From: Anaerolineales bacterium
Lineage (GTDB): Bacteria > Chloroflexota > Anaerolineae > Anaerolineales > Villigracilaceae
Direction of reading: 5' to 3'
Length of the DNA stretch: 64,000 bases
Assembly: GCA_026928255.1 (NCBI GenBank)
Contig: JAIXKJ010000003.1
Span: 83,833 to 147,832, forward strand
Shown: piece by piece, positions 8,381 to 16,736 of the stretch
Position numbering within the stretch: the first letter of the stretch is position 1
How the letters are laid out: every line of letters begins with the position of its first letter
Program-made: the position numbers and the translations under genes
The notes under the pieces: generated by a model
The model's input: only the letters and a program-made list of their open reading frames with translations
Database searches by the model: none
Told to the model about the DNA's origin: nothing

Positions 8381-9580
8381 TTATTCGACTTCGACCGCCA
8401 TCGCTACCGCTTCGCCGCCGCCCAAACACAGCGACGCGATTCCGCGTTTCAAGCCGCGCCCTTTCAAAGCGTAGATTAACGTGGTTAGCACGCGCGCGCC
8501 GCTCGCCCCTAAGGGATGACCGAGCGCAATCGCCCCGCCGTTGACGTTGACCTTCTCCCAGTCCCAGCCTTGCTCGGCGAGGATGCGCCCGTCGGCGAGG
8601 ACTTGCGCGGCGAAGGCTTCGTTCAGTTCGATCAAATCCACATCTTGCAGCGTCCAGCCGATTTTCTTCAACAACTTCGGCATCGCGTGACCGGGCGCGG
8701 CAAAAAGATATTTAGACTCCAACGCCGCTTGAGCGTAACCGACCACGCGCGCTAACGGCTTAAGATTTTTCTGCTCGGCGTAAGCGCGCGAAGAAATCAC
8801 AACCGCCGCCGCGCCGTCGTTCATCGAAGACGAGTTGCCCGCCGTAACTTTTCCGCCTGCGCGAAAAGCAGGTTTAAGTTTCGCCAGCGATTCCAACGAC
8901 GTGTCTTTGCGCGGACCTTCGTCGGCGCTGACGGTGATGACTTCGCCTTTGCGCCCCTTAATTTGCACGGGGACAATCTCCGCGTCGAAGCGTCCCGCCG
9001 CTTGCGCTTCCGCCGCTTTGAGGTGCGAGCGCAAAGCGAACTCGTCCATCTCCTCGCGGGTTGCTTCGTATTCGTCCGCGATAAATTCTGCGGATTCGCC
9101 CATCGCCCAATTTTCAAAAGGGTCCCACAAGCCGTCGTTGAGCAGCGCGTCGTTCATTTGCGCGTTGCCAAATTTCAACTCGCCCAAGCGCCCGTTGACC
9201 AAATAAGGGGCGCGACTCATGGATTCAAATCCGCCCGCAATGAACAGGTCGGCGTCCCCCGCGCGGACGGCTTGCGCCGAAAGCATCGCCGCCTTCAAAC
9301 CCGAACCGCAGACTTTGTTAATCGTCGTCGCGCCGACGCTGACTGGCAGGTTGCCGTAAACCAACGCCTGGCGCGCTGGCGCTTGCCCGAGCCCTGCCGA
9401 AACGACGTTGCCCATAATCACTTCTTCTACGTCTGCCGCGTCAATGCCCGCGCGTTTGACCGCTTCTTCCACCGCAATCGCGCCCAACTTCGGCGCGGGG
9501 ACGGAACTCAGCCCGCCTTGAAAGCGCCCAATCGGCGTGCGCGCGGCGGATAAAATAACCGCTTCATTTTGTTCTGACAT
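8381..9580 (-). CDS. Acetyl-CoA acetyltransferase (thiolase)
   Basis: Second thiolase of the window (399 aa), of the acetyl-CoA C-acetyltransferase subgroup: interconverts two acetyl-CoA and acetoacetyl-CoA, or cleaves short 3-ketoacyl-CoA. Cys91 in NKVCGSGLKA is the acylated nucleophile; NEAFAAQVLA, GGAIALGHPLGASGARV and LCLGGGEAVA complete the site. Start set at the ATG at 9580 because AGGAGG stands just upstream and homology begins there, although the frame is open to 9796. It differs clearly in sequence from the fadA-type thiolase at 5601, so it is not a recent duplicate. Confidence 0.93.
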   Translation of the reverse strand: MSEQNEAVILSAARTPIGRFQGGLSSVPAPKLGAIAVEEAVKRAGIDAADVEEVIMGNVVSAGLGQAPARQALVYGNLPVSVGATTINKVCGSGLKAAMLSAQAVRAGDADLFIAGGFESMSRAPYLVNGRLGELKFGNAQMNDALLNDGLWDPFENWAMGESAEFIADEYEATREEMDEFALRSHLKAAEAQAAGRFDAEIVPVQIKGRKGEVITVSADEGPRKDTSLESLAKLKPAFRAGGKVTAGNSSSMNDGAAAVVISSRAYAEQKNLKPLARVVGYAQAALESKYLFAAPGHAMPKLLKKIGWTLQDVDLIELNEAFAAQVLADGRILAEQGWDWEKVNVNGGAIALGHPLGASGARVLTTLIYALKGRGLKRGIASLCLGGGEAVAMAVEVE

Positions 9581-9621
9581 GCTGCCTCCTAATGATGTTC
9601 CTATTATAAGCGAGAGAGTTT

Positions 9622-11169
9622 TTATTTTGCGCCCGCAGGTTGATGAAAGCGCAAATTCCAAACGCCGTTTGATTTTTCTTCGACGACCGTTTCTGGCGTA
9701 ACGACGACGAACCACGTCCGCCCGCGTTTGAGCGGCATGAGTTCGTTTCCAAAAGTGTCGAGCAGACGAAGCGGCTTGTCCGCTTGCGTTTGCCAAAGCG
9801 CCTCGTAGATAAATCCGTCGCGCAAGAGCAAAGCCCGCCCTTCTAAATCCGCCTCCAAATGAATGTCCAAATTGGTCGGCGAAACCACATCGTGTTGCGC
9901 GAACAAAACGACGACATTTTCAAATTGCAATTGCCGCCGCGTCAGGCGGTCAACTTCGGGGTGCAAGATGCCCGCGCGATTTTCGTCGGCGTCGTCTACA
10001 TAACGCCAATAACTTTGCGAAGCCGCGTCGTAAATCCACGCCGCTTGATTGAGATAAGCAAAGTAAACGTCTAAACGTAAAGCGGGGTTGCCGTCTGAGG
10101 GCGCGTCGTCCGCGAAGCGCATGGCGGAATAATCCACGTCGCCTTGCTGGCTTTCGCGCGCCAACTCTTTCAGCGTTTCAACGCTCAGCATGTAGCCGCC
10201 GCCGTCGAGGTCGTGTTGCACAAAATAACAGCGCGGCAAAAGTTCCAACACTTCGGGCGAGGCGAAGGCGTAGATGAGGCACGAGTCGCGGAAGAAAGCG
10301 GCGATGTCGGCGTAGATTAAACGCCCCGAACGAACGGGCCCCACTTTGGCGGGCGGAAGTTCGAGCGCAGAATCAGGTTCGGGTTCGAGGATTAAGCCCG
10401 CGTCCACGTTGCGGTGCGAAGCGGAAATTTGCAACGCCTCCGTCTGCCCATTGAGCGGATTCGCGTCGCTGTTCGTTTCCTCATCCCCGACGTTTTCCTG
10501 CACAAACTTTGCCTGCGGCGGCGCTTGAAAGACCAAAACGTATTCGCCCGCTTCAAGGTTGAAGGCGTAGTAGCCGTTGCTGTCGCTGGCGGTTTGCGCG
10601 AGGAAAGTTCCGTCGGCGCGGAAGAGGTAAACGCAAACGCCGCCCATGCCGCGCTCCCATGCGTCGCGTTGATTGTTGCCGTTGGCGTCGAGCCAAACGC
10701 GCCCGCTGAGGATGTTGTCGCTTTGGACGAACGGTTCGGCGCGGACGGCGCAATCGCCGACGAGCGGCGCCTGCGCTTCGGGGAAGCCGCCGTAAAAAAC
10801 GGGCAGGAAGCGCGTTGCGCCTTCGGTGATGTAGATTTCAAAAACCCACGCCGCGAAAGAAAGTCCCGCCTGCGGACGCGCTACGGCGGGGAAGTGCGAA
10901 ATGGAAACCAGCGCGGCGGGAAGGTCGAGCAGACGGGCGTCTTCGACGGGCAACCCCGTCAGCGGGTTTTCGTGCGCTTGCACGAGCGGCGCAGGGGTTA
11001 AGGTTGGCGTTGGCGGAATGAGAGTCGCTTGGACTGTCGGCGTGAATTGGGCGGGTTGAGTCGGCGGCGGAGTCGGCGCGGCGCAGGCGGCGAGCGAGAG
11101 AAGAAGTAGCGCGAGGGTCGTAATCCGCGTTTTAGGAAGAAGCAAGAAACGCCTTGCGGACGCGCTCAT
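9622..11169 (-). CDS. DUF3048 lipoprotein interrupted by an SdrD-B-like domain
   Basis: Predicted lipoprotein of 515 aa: Arg-rich start, hydrophobic segment and lipobox LSLAAC with Cys29, then a Thr/Pro linker. DUF3048 begins near residue 67 (NPLTGLPVED, EIYITEGATRFLPVFYGG) and resumes near 276 with VGPVRSGRLIYADIAAFF. Between them, about 154-261, lies a complete SdrD-B/Cna-B-like fold (SGRVWLDANGNNQRDAWERG, SDSNGYYAFNLEAGEYVLVF, RNVDAGLI). In ordinary DUF3048 proteins the two halves are contiguous, so this is a domain insertion. Function unknown; extracellular. The ATG overlaps the HIT gene end by 38 bases; a TTG near 11145 is an alternative start. Confidence 0.8.
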   Translation of the reverse strand: MSASARRFLLLPKTRITTLALLLLSLAACAAPTPPPTQPAQFTPTVQATLIPPTPTLTPAPLVQAHENPLTGLPVEDARLLDLPAALVSISHFPAVARPQAGLSFAAWVFEIYITEGATRFLPVFYGGFPEAQAPLVGDCAVRAEPFVQSDNILSGRVWLDANGNNQRDAWERGMGGVCVYLFRADGTFLAQTASDSNGYYAFNLEAGEYVLVFQAPPQAKFVQENVGDEETNSDANPLNGQTEALQISASHRNVDAGLILEPEPDSALELPPAKVGPVRSGRLIYADIAAFFRDSCLIYAFASPEVLELLPRCYFVQHDLDGGGYMLSVETLKELARESQQGDVDYSAMRFADDAPSDGNPALRLDVYFAYLNQAAWIYDAASQSYWRYVDDADENRAGILHPEVDRLTRRQLQFENVVVLFAQHDVVSPTNLDIHLEADLEGRALLLRDGFIYEALWQTQADKPLRLLDTFGNELMPLKRGRTWFVVVTPETVVEEKSNGVWNLRFHQPAGAK

Positions 11170-11620
11170 AAGTCTGCTCTAAGGTTTCGGGCAAAACGCG
11201 CGTCTCGCCGACGGCGGTCATAAAGTTGGTGTCGCCGACCCAGCGCGGGAGGATGTGAATGTGGACGTGTCCCAACACGCCCGCGCCAGCCGCTTCGCCG
11301 ATGTTAACGCCGAGATTGAAAGATTGCGCCTGATAGGCTTCGCGCAAAATTGTCGTGCAGCGCGAGGCGAGTTCCATCATTTCGCCGCGCGTTTCGGCGT
11401 CGAGTTCTTCCAAGTTGGGCGCGTGCGCGAATGGAATGGCCATTAAATGTCCGTTCGTGTAGGGATAGCGGTTGAGGATGACATAGGCGAATTTTCCGCG
11501 AAAGACGATTAAATTTTCGGGACCGTCCGCTTGCGCTTGCGCGTTGCAAAAAACGCAACCCGCTTCTTTTTTATTTCCTTCAATGTATTCCTTGCGCCAA
11601 GGCGACCAGAGATGTTTCAT
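11132..11620 (-). CDS. HIT family hydrolase/phosphorylase
   Basis: Histidine-triad nucleotide-binding protein, 162 aa, resembling the bacterial Ap4A phosphorylase-like branch. It acts on phosphoanhydride or phosphoramidate links in dinucleoside polyphosphates or adenylylated molecules. Visible are C22-V-F-C25, which with the N-terminal part forms the usual zinc site in this branch, NRYPYTNGHLMAIP, and the catalytic triad H118-V-H120-I-H122 in GHVHIHILPRW. The frame is open further upstream but homology starts at MKHLWSPWR, so the ATG at 11620 is preferred. It faces away from the Mg2+ riboswitch operon. Confidence 0.92.
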   Translation of the reverse strand: MKHLWSPWRKEYIEGNKKEAGCVFCNAQAQADGPENLIVFRGKFAYVILNRYPYTNGHLMAIPFAHAPNLEELDAETRGEMMELASRCTTILREAYQAQSFNLGVNIGEAAGAGVLGHVHIHILPRWVGDTNFMTAVGETRVLPETLEQTYERVRKAFLASS

Positions 11621-11685
11621 AGCGTTGGAAATTGTAGCAGAAAATTTTGCAGAGCGGACGCGAGAATCCGCGCTTGAAATTCCGC

Positions 11686-11714
11686 TTGACGTTTCCGCAG
11701 GCGGAGGGTATAAC
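11686..11714 (+). promoter_or_regulatory. Sigma-70-type promoter of the M-box operon
   Basis: TTGACG at 11686-11691 and TATAAC at 11709-11714 with a 17-base spacer. Transcription should begin near 11721, about 14 bases before the first conserved M-box stem. This would give a leader of about 500 bases before the transporter gene. Confidence 0.75.
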
Positions 11715-11732
11715 AGCCGTGCAAATAGAATA

Positions 11733-11890
11733 GTCCTCGTTAGGCGAGGCGGCTGCGATATACACAAGCCATTGCCCTGAAACATCGAAAGACGCCAAAG
11801 GGTAGATCAGGTTTAGTCGGCATAAGGCTTTACTTAAGATGGCTGGGAAATCCCTACGATGCGCGGCGCTGAAGCTCAACTAGAGAGGCG
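11733..11890 (+). promoter_or_regulatory. M-box (ykoK) Mg2+ riboswitch
   Basis: Mg2+-sensing leader RNA. The conserved pieces occur in order: CCTCGTTAGGCGAGG at the 5' end, GCCATTGCCCTGAAAC, ATCGAAAGACGCCAAAGGG, TCAGG, CGGCATAAGGC, AAGATGGCTGGGAAATCCCT, and the 3' GGCGCTGAAGCTCAACT. CCTC at 11735-11738 can pair with GAGG at 11885-11888 as the closing stem. The same 3' strand (GAGAGGCG, 11883-11890) is also perfectly complementary to 11911-11918, the left arm of the terminator. This gives the expected switch: metal-bound RNA releases the terminator arm, metal-free RNA antiterminates. The controlled genes include mgtE, which fits a Mg2+ sensor. Confidence 0.92.
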
Positions 11891-11909
11891 GCCGTTTCGA
11901 TTGATTTTT

Positions 11910-11946
11910 ACGCCTCTCGCTTTAATGACGAGGGGCGTTCTTTTTT
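11910..11946 (+). terminator. Riboswitch-controlled intrinsic terminator
   Basis: Stem ACGCCTCTCG (11910-11919) with CGAGGGGCGT (11929-11938), one G-U pair, followed by a T run ending at 11946. Its left arm competes with the antiterminator strand at 11883-11890. Confidence 0.85.
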
Positions 11947-12004
11947 GTCGGAATGCGTTGCAAAATTTGCAAATTCAAACGCATGACGCAAGGAGGCGGC
12001 TCGC

Positions 12005-12091
12005 GTGAGCGCAGACAGTAATTTACGAATGCCGATTCAGACGAAAGTCGTTTTTGCCTCCTTGCCTATGCTTTTTTTCTCTTTCCCTTAA
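12005..12091 (+). CDS. Candidate 28-codon leader peptide with self-sequestered Shine-Dalgarno
   Basis: GTG start at 12005 preceded by AAGGAGG (11990-11996) at 8-base spacing, about as strong a ribosome binding site as can occur. The peptide begins MSADSNLRMPIQTKV, has a hydrophobic end and finishes ...FFSFP then TAA. GCAAGGAGGC (11988-11997), which contains the Shine-Dalgarno, is perfectly complementary to GCCTCCTTGC (12056-12065) inside the same frame, so ribosome passage would decide whether this long-range stem forms. It lies after the M-box terminator and before a second terminator. I infer a regulatory upstream ORF, in the manner of mgtL; it could also be coincidental. Confidence 0.5.
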   Translation: MSADSNLRMPIQTKVVFASLPMLFFSFP

Positions 12092-12127
12092 GAAGCCTTT
12101 GAAAAAGCCGTAGGTTTATTTAAGCGC

Positions 12128-12161
12128 AAATCGCCTTTCGTTGAAACGAGGCGATTTTTTT
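12128..12161 (+). terminator. Second intrinsic terminator in the leader
   Basis: AAATCGCCT / AGGCGATTT stem (nine pairs) with an inner TCGTT/AACGA extension and a run of T. It lies upstream of the transporter, so full-length expression requires readthrough of two terminators. A further stable hairpin, GGCGGCG-AGA-CGCCGCC, is at 12171-12187 and lacks a directly adjacent T run. Confidence 0.8.
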
Positions 12162-12219
12162 ATCGTACTCGGCGGCGAGACGCCGCCCTTAAGAAAAAAA
12201 ATCTTTTGAAGGAAACGCT

Positions 12220-13941
12220 ATGTCCAAAGCGACAATTTTTCAAACCAACTTTCCGCCGCGCCGCGCCGCCGTCGCCGACGGAGTCGTGCTGCTTAGTTTT
12301 GCCGTTTTGCTTTACGGCGGATTAACGCTCGCGGCGAGTTTCTCGCAAACTCAAAGCGGCGCCGAGCAAATCACGCTGTCGCCGAGCGCCATTCCGCGTT
12401 ACACGCTTTTTTCCGTAACGCGCATGTTGGCGGCGTACATTCTCTCTTTATTGTTCACCCTCGTTTACGGGCGGACGGCGGCGTATAACCGCCGCGCCGA
12501 GCGCGTCCTGCTTCCGCTGTTGGACGTGCTTCAATCCGTGCCGATTCTTTCGTTTTTGCCGGTGGCGTTGTTCAGCCTCAGCGCGATCCTTCCGCAACAG
12601 ATGGCGACAGAATTGGCGGCGGTAACGCTCATCTTCACCTCGCAAGTGTGGAACATGACCTTCGCTTGGTATCAATCGCTGACGACGATTCCCAAAGAAC
12701 TGCGCGAAGCGAGCGCAATCTTCCGCTTCAATGCGTGGATGAATTTCAAAAATCTCGAACTGCCTTTCGCCGCCATCCCGCTGATTTGGAACAGCATGAT
12801 GTCTTGGGCGGGCGGCTGGTTCTTCCTCATGGCGGCGGAAATTTTCACCGTCGGGCAAGAGTCGTTTCGTCTGCCCGGTTTGGGCGCGTACTTGCAAACC
12901 GCCGCCTATCAAGGGGACGTCAAAGCGCTGGCTTGGGGCTTGGGCGCGTTGGTCGTCGTGATCGTTGTGATGGATCAATGGATTTGGCGTCCGCTGTTGA
13001 CTTGGGCAGACCGCTTCAAATTAGAAATGACCGAAGGCGAAAATCCGCCGACTTCATGGTTTTACGCGCTTTCGCGCAACGCGAAAATCATGCAATGGAT
13101 CGAAAATAAAATTTTCGCGCCTGCGCTGGAACGGTTGGACATGCTTTTCATCCGCCGCGACTCTTCGGGAAACGCCGCGCCTCAAGCCGACGAACGACCG
13201 GGCGCCGGTTTTTATTTGACGGTCTTTTTAGGAATTGCGGCGCTGGCGTATGGGACGTATCGGCTCGGCGCGACTCTCTTCTTGATTCCGCTAGGCGATT
13301 GGGCGGATATTCTCTACGGAGTCTTGGCTACGGCGCTGCGAGTTTTCGTCGCGCTGGCAATCGCTATGTTGTGGACGATTCCCGTCGGCTACTTAATCGG
13401 CTCGAATCAAAAAGCGGCGAACTGGCTGCAACCCATTGTGCAAGTCGCCGCGTCTTTGCCCGCGACGGCGCTCTTTCCCGTTTTGGTGGCGGCGTTGGCG
13501 AAATTCTACGGCGGATTAAACCTCTCCGCGATTTTGTTGATGTTGATGGGGACGCAATGGTATCTGCTGTTTAACGTCATCGCGGGCGCGGCGGCGATTC
13601 CGCAAGATTTGAAATATACGACCGCGCTTTTGGGAATCAAAGGCTGGCAGCGCTGGCGGACGTTGATTTTGCCTTCGCTGTTTCCGTTCATCGTAACGGG
13701 ACTCATCACCGCAGGCGGCGGCGCGTGGAACGCCAGCATCGTCGCCGAGTACATTCAATTTGGCGGAAAAACGCTCAGCGTCGAGGGCATTGGCGCAGTA
13801 ATCGCTTCCGCAACGGCGGCGGGAGATTATCCGCTGTTGCTCGTTTCGACCTTAGCCATGATTCTCGCCGTCGTCTTAATCAACCGTTTGCTTTGGCGTC
13901 GTCTGTATCGCAGCGCCGAAGAACGCTTCAAAATGGAGTAA
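12220..13941 (+). CDS. ABC transporter permease with two fused transmembrane domains
   Basis: Inner-membrane permease of 573 aa made of two binding-protein-dependent permease domains of the NitT/TauT type. Domain one is about 65-260 with its coupling (EAA-like) loop LREASAIFRFNAWMNFKN; domain two is about 370-565 with LKYTTALLGIKGWQRWRTL. Hydrophilic linker 270-330. AAGGAA precedes the ATG. The ATPase follows after 5 bases and MgtE third. No substrate-binding protein gene is near, which is unusual for this importer class. Database-style naming would be nitrate/sulfonate/bicarbonate permease, but the M-box control and MgtE neighbour argue for a metal or a Mg2+-linked substrate. The substrate is unknown. 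Confidence 0.88.
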   Translation: MSKATIFQTNFPPRRAAVADGVVLLSFAVLLYGGLTLAASFSQTQSGAEQITLSPSAIPRYTLFSVTRMLAAYILSLLFTLVYGRTAAYNRRAERVLLPLLDVLQSVPILSFLPVALFSLSAILPQQMATELAAVTLIFTSQVWNMTFAWYQSLTTIPKELREASAIFRFNAWMNFKNLELPFAAIPLIWNSMMSWAGGWFFLMAAEIFTVGQESFRLPGLGAYLQTAAYQGDVKALAWGLGALVVVIVVMDQWIWRPLLTWADRFKLEMTEGENPPTSWFYALSRNAKIMQWIENKIFAPALERLDMLFIRRDSSGNAAPQADERPGAGFYLTVFLGIAALAYGTYRLGATLFLIPLGDWADILYGVLATALRVFVALAIAMLWTIPVGYLIGSNQKAANWLQPIVQVAASLPATALFPVLVAALAKFYGGLNLSAILLMLMGTQWYLLFNVIAGAAAIPQDLKYTTALLGIKGWQRWRTLILPSLFPFIVTGLITAGGGAWNASIVAEYIQFGGKTLSVEGIGAVIASATAAGDYPLLLVSTLAMILAVVLINRLLWRRLYRSAEERFKME

Positions 13942-13946
13942 ACCAA

Positions 13947-15254
13947 ATGACTATGCCTGCCACCCTTCTCGAAGTTCGCGGCGTTCATCAAATTTATGGA
14001 ACGGGGGAGCGCCGCTTCACCGCCGTTCAAGACATCAACCTGACGTTAAAGGAAGGCGAGTTTGTCGCGCTCGTCGGTCCTTCGGGCTGCGGAAAAAGCA
14101 CGCTCTTAAGAATCATCACCGGGTTGAACAAACCGTCTTCGGGCGTGGTCTTATACCGCGATAATGTCGTGGACGGAGTTAACCCGCACGCCACAATCGT
14201 CTTTCAAACTTTTGCTTTGTTCCCCTGGCTCACCGTCCAACAAAACGTGGAAATCGCGCTCAAAGTTCGCGGCGTGGCGCAAAAAGAACGCGCCGAAAAA
14301 GCCGTCGCATTGTTGGATAAAGTCGGCTTGGACGGATTTGAAAACGCCTACCCGCGAGAACTCTCCGGCGGAATGCGCCAAAAGGTCGGCTTTGCGCGCG
14401 CGATGGCGGTCGAGCCGGAATTGCTCTGTCTCGACGAACCCTTTTCCGCGCTGGACGTTCTCTCCGCCGAAGCGCTGCGCGGCGAATTGCTGGAATTATG
14501 GGAAGCGGGCGACATCCCGACGAAAGCCATTTTGCTGGTAACGCATAACATCGAAGAAGCCATCTCTCTGGCGGATCGCGTCGTCGTCATGGCGAAAGAG
14601 CCGGGGCGCATCATCGCCGATTTGACGGTGGATTTGCCGCACCCGCGCCAGCGCAAAGACGCCGACTTCATCCATAAGGTGGACATGGTTTATGCGGCGC
14701 TGGCTGGGCAGACTCAACCCGAAGCGTTGGAAATGGGCAGCGAGCCCGGCGGGGCGGGGCGCACGCGCACCTTGCCCGACGTGCAAGTAACCAACCTTGC
14801 GGGCTTGCTCGAAGCGCTGGCAAACAAACCCGACGACCGCGCCGACATTTATCAATTAGTGGATGAATTGAAAATTGATTCCAACCACCTGTTTCCTCTG
14901 GCGGAAGCGGCGGAGTTGCTCGGTTTCGCCTCCATCGCCAAAGGCGACATGACGCTGACCGCGCTCGGTCAAACCTTCGCCGACGCTTCTATCTTAACGC
15001 GCAAGGAAATTTTCGCCGCGCGCATCCGCCGCCTGCCGATGTTCCGCTGGCTGTTGAATTTGCTCGAACGCGCCGACGCGCATCGCCTCGGCTGGGACGT
15101 GATTCAGTCCGCGTTGGAATTTGACTTCCCGCCCGTCGAAGCCGAAAAGCAAGTGGAAGTCGCCGTCCACTGGGGACGCTACGCCGAACTGCTGACCTAC
15201 GACGACGACACGGCGTTAATTTCGTTGGAAGAAGAAGCGCCTGTCCACGCTTAA
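13947..15254 (+). CDS. ABC transporter ATPase with C-terminal AAA-associated domain
   Basis: Energises the adjacent permease. Of 435 aa, residues 1-265 are a complete ABC ATPase: Walker A GPSGCGKST (44-52), Q-loop VFQTF, signature LSGGMRQK (139-146), Walker B LLCLDEP (159-165) and the switch His in LLVTHNIEE. From about residue 315 to the end there is an extra helical domain of the AAA-associated type (LVDELKIDSNHLFPLAEAAELLGF, LGQTFADA), which may sense ligand or regulate. The frame is open from 13725, but the start at 13947 has GGAG at 13934-13937 and follows the permease stop. Only one ATPase serves two fused permease domains, as a homodimer. Confidence 0.92.
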   Translation: MTMPATLLEVRGVHQIYGTGERRFTAVQDINLTLKEGEFVALVGPSGCGKSTLLRIITGLNKPSSGVVLYRDNVVDGVNPHATIVFQTFALFPWLTVQQNVEIALKVRGVAQKERAEKAVALLDKVGLDGFENAYPRELSGGMRQKVGFARAMAVEPELLCLDEPFSALDVLSAEALRGELLELWEAGDIPTKAILLVTHNIEEAISLADRVVVMAKEPGRIIADLTVDLPHPRQRKDADFIHKVDMVYAALAGQTQPEALEMGSEPGGAGRTRTLPDVQVTNLAGLLEALANKPDDRADIYQLVDELKIDSNHLFPLAEAAELLGFASIAKGDMTLTALGQTFADASILTRKEIFAARIRRLPMFRWLLNLLERADAHRLGWDVIQSALEFDFPPVEAEKQVEVAVHWGRYAELLTYDDDTALISLEEEAPVHA

Positions 15255-15328
15255 AGAATGACAGCCCGTCGTTTCAGGCGAAGCGAAAAACCTTTATTCT
15301 AATTTCTCTGTTTTATAAGGAGCGGCTT

Positions 15329-16708
15329 ATGAATCCTATGCTGGCAATGATTGACTTGGAAGCCTTAATCGAATCGCGCAATTTCAACGCCGTGCGCGAG
15401 CAGACCAGAAATTGGTCGGCGGCAGATTTGGCTGAACTGATGGAGCCGCTGTCGGTGGAGAAAGCGGCGGTGGTTTTTCGTCTGCTTCCGCGCGAACAGG
15501 CGGCGGACGTGTTCAGTTATCTTTCCGAAGATCATCAAGAGCGGCTGCTCAAAGCGTTGGGGCGCGAAGATGTGGCGAACATCCTCAACGCTATGTCGCC
15601 CGACGACCGCACCTCGCTGCTGGAAGAAATGCCGTCGAACGCCGTGCAGCATTTAATTAGTTTGCTTTCCGCCGAAGAGCGCGCGGTGGCGTTGAAGTTG
15701 CTGGGCTACGAAGAAGATTCCATCGGGCGTTTGATGACGACCGACTTCGTTCGCATTCGCCCGCATTGGACGATTACCTACGCGCTCGACCACATCCGCC
15801 GTTACGGAAAAGACAGCGAAACGATGAGCATGATCTACATCATTGACAACGACGACAAATTAATTGACGACTTGCGAATCCGTCAGTTGCTTTTGGCGAA
15901 GCCCGACGATAAAGTGGCGGACTTAATGGACTCGCGCTTCACGGCGCTGAAAGCGACCGATAACCGCGAAGTGGCGGTGGCGGCTTTTCGAGACACCGAC
16001 TTAAGCGCCTTGCCCGTTACCGACAACAAAGACAACTTGATCGGCATCGTAACCATTGACGACGTCTTCGACGTGGCGGAAGAAGAAGCCACCGAAGACA
16101 TTCAAAAAATCGGCGGTTCGGAAGCGCTGGACGAACCGTACATGAAAATCGCCATCTCCAAAATGGTGCAGAAACGCGCCACCTGGTTGGTGATTTTGTT
16201 CATCAGCGAAATGCTGACGGCGACGGCGATGGGAAAATTTGAAGATGAAATCGCCAAAGCCGTCGTGCTTTCTATCTTCGTCCCGTTGGTCATTTCAAGC
16301 GGCGGCAACTCCGGCTCGCAGGCTTCGACTCTCATCATCCGCGCTATGGCGCTGGACGAAATCAGCCTCGCGGATTGGTGGCGCGTGATGCGGCGCGAGT
16401 TTTTTTCGGGCTTGTCTCTCGGCTCAATTTTGGGCGTCATCGGATTTGCGCGCATTATCGCTTGGCATTATTTCTTCGGCGCGTACGGCGAACATTGGTT
16501 CTTGCTCGCGTTGACCGTCGGGCTGGCGTTGGTCGGCATTGTTTTGTGGGGCTCGCTTTCAGGCTCGATGCTGCCTTTCCTTTTGAAGCGCGTCGGACTC
16601 GACCCCGCCACTTCGTCCGCGCCGTTTGTCGCCACCCTTGTGGACGTTTCGGGGCTGATCATTTACTTCACCGTCGCGGGCTTAATTTTGCGCGGCACGC
16701 TGTTGTAA
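15329..16708 (+). CDS. mgtE: Magnesium transporter MgtE
   Basis: Mg2+ channel/transporter, 459 aa, with full family architecture: N-terminal superhelical Mg2+-sensing domain (about 10-130; repeated LLxxLxxxD-like helices), two CBS domains (about 135-255; IGIVTIDDVFDVAEEE marks the second), the plug helix and a five-helix membrane domain from about 280. The conserved pore motif SGGNSGSQAS lies in the second membrane segment. AAGGAG precedes the ATG. It is third in the M-box-controlled operon, 74 bases after the ATPase; MgtE is a classical M-box target, supporting the riboswitch call. Confidence 0.96.
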   Translation: MNPMLAMIDLEALIESRNFNAVREQTRNWSAADLAELMEPLSVEKAAVVFRLLPREQAADVFSYLSEDHQERLLKALGREDVANILNAMSPDDRTSLLEEMPSNAVQHLISLLSAEERAVALKLLGYEEDSIGRLMTTDFVRIRPHWTITYALDHIRRYGKDSETMSMIYIIDNDDKLIDDLRIRQLLLAKPDDKVADLMDSRFTALKATDNREVAVAAFRDTDLSALPVTDNKDNLIGIVTIDDVFDVAEEEATEDIQKIGGSEALDEPYMKIAISKMVQKRATWLVILFISEMLTATAMGKFEDEIAKAVVLSIFVPLVISSGGNSGSQASTLIIRAMALDEISLADWWRVMRREFFSGLSLGSILGVIGFARIIAWHYFFGAYGEHWFLLALTVGLALVGIVLWGSLSGSMLPFLLKRVGLDPATSSAPFVATLVDVSGLIIYFTVAGLILRGTLL

Positions 16709-16736
16709 ACGCATCGGTTTTCCGCCCTTTATCCTA

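Noticed and set aside
9581..9796. N-terminal extension of the thiolase
   Set aside because: Basic, low-complexity reading of intergenic and neighbouring gene DNA; AGGAGG before 9580 decides the start.
11775..11880. TPP (thiamine) riboswitch suggested by GATCAGG and TCCCTACG-like pieces
   Set aside because: The pieces occur in the wrong order for a TPP riboswitch, while all M-box blocks occur in the right order and the operon contains mgtE.
12171..12187. Third terminator from GGCGGCG-AGA-CGCCGCC
   Set aside because: No T run follows directly (CTTAAG then A's), so it is described only as a hairpin.
13725..13946. N-terminal extension of the ABC ATPase
   Set aside because: Out-of-frame reading of the permease gene; the ATG at 13947 has a proper ribosome binding site and begins at the conserved ABC strand.
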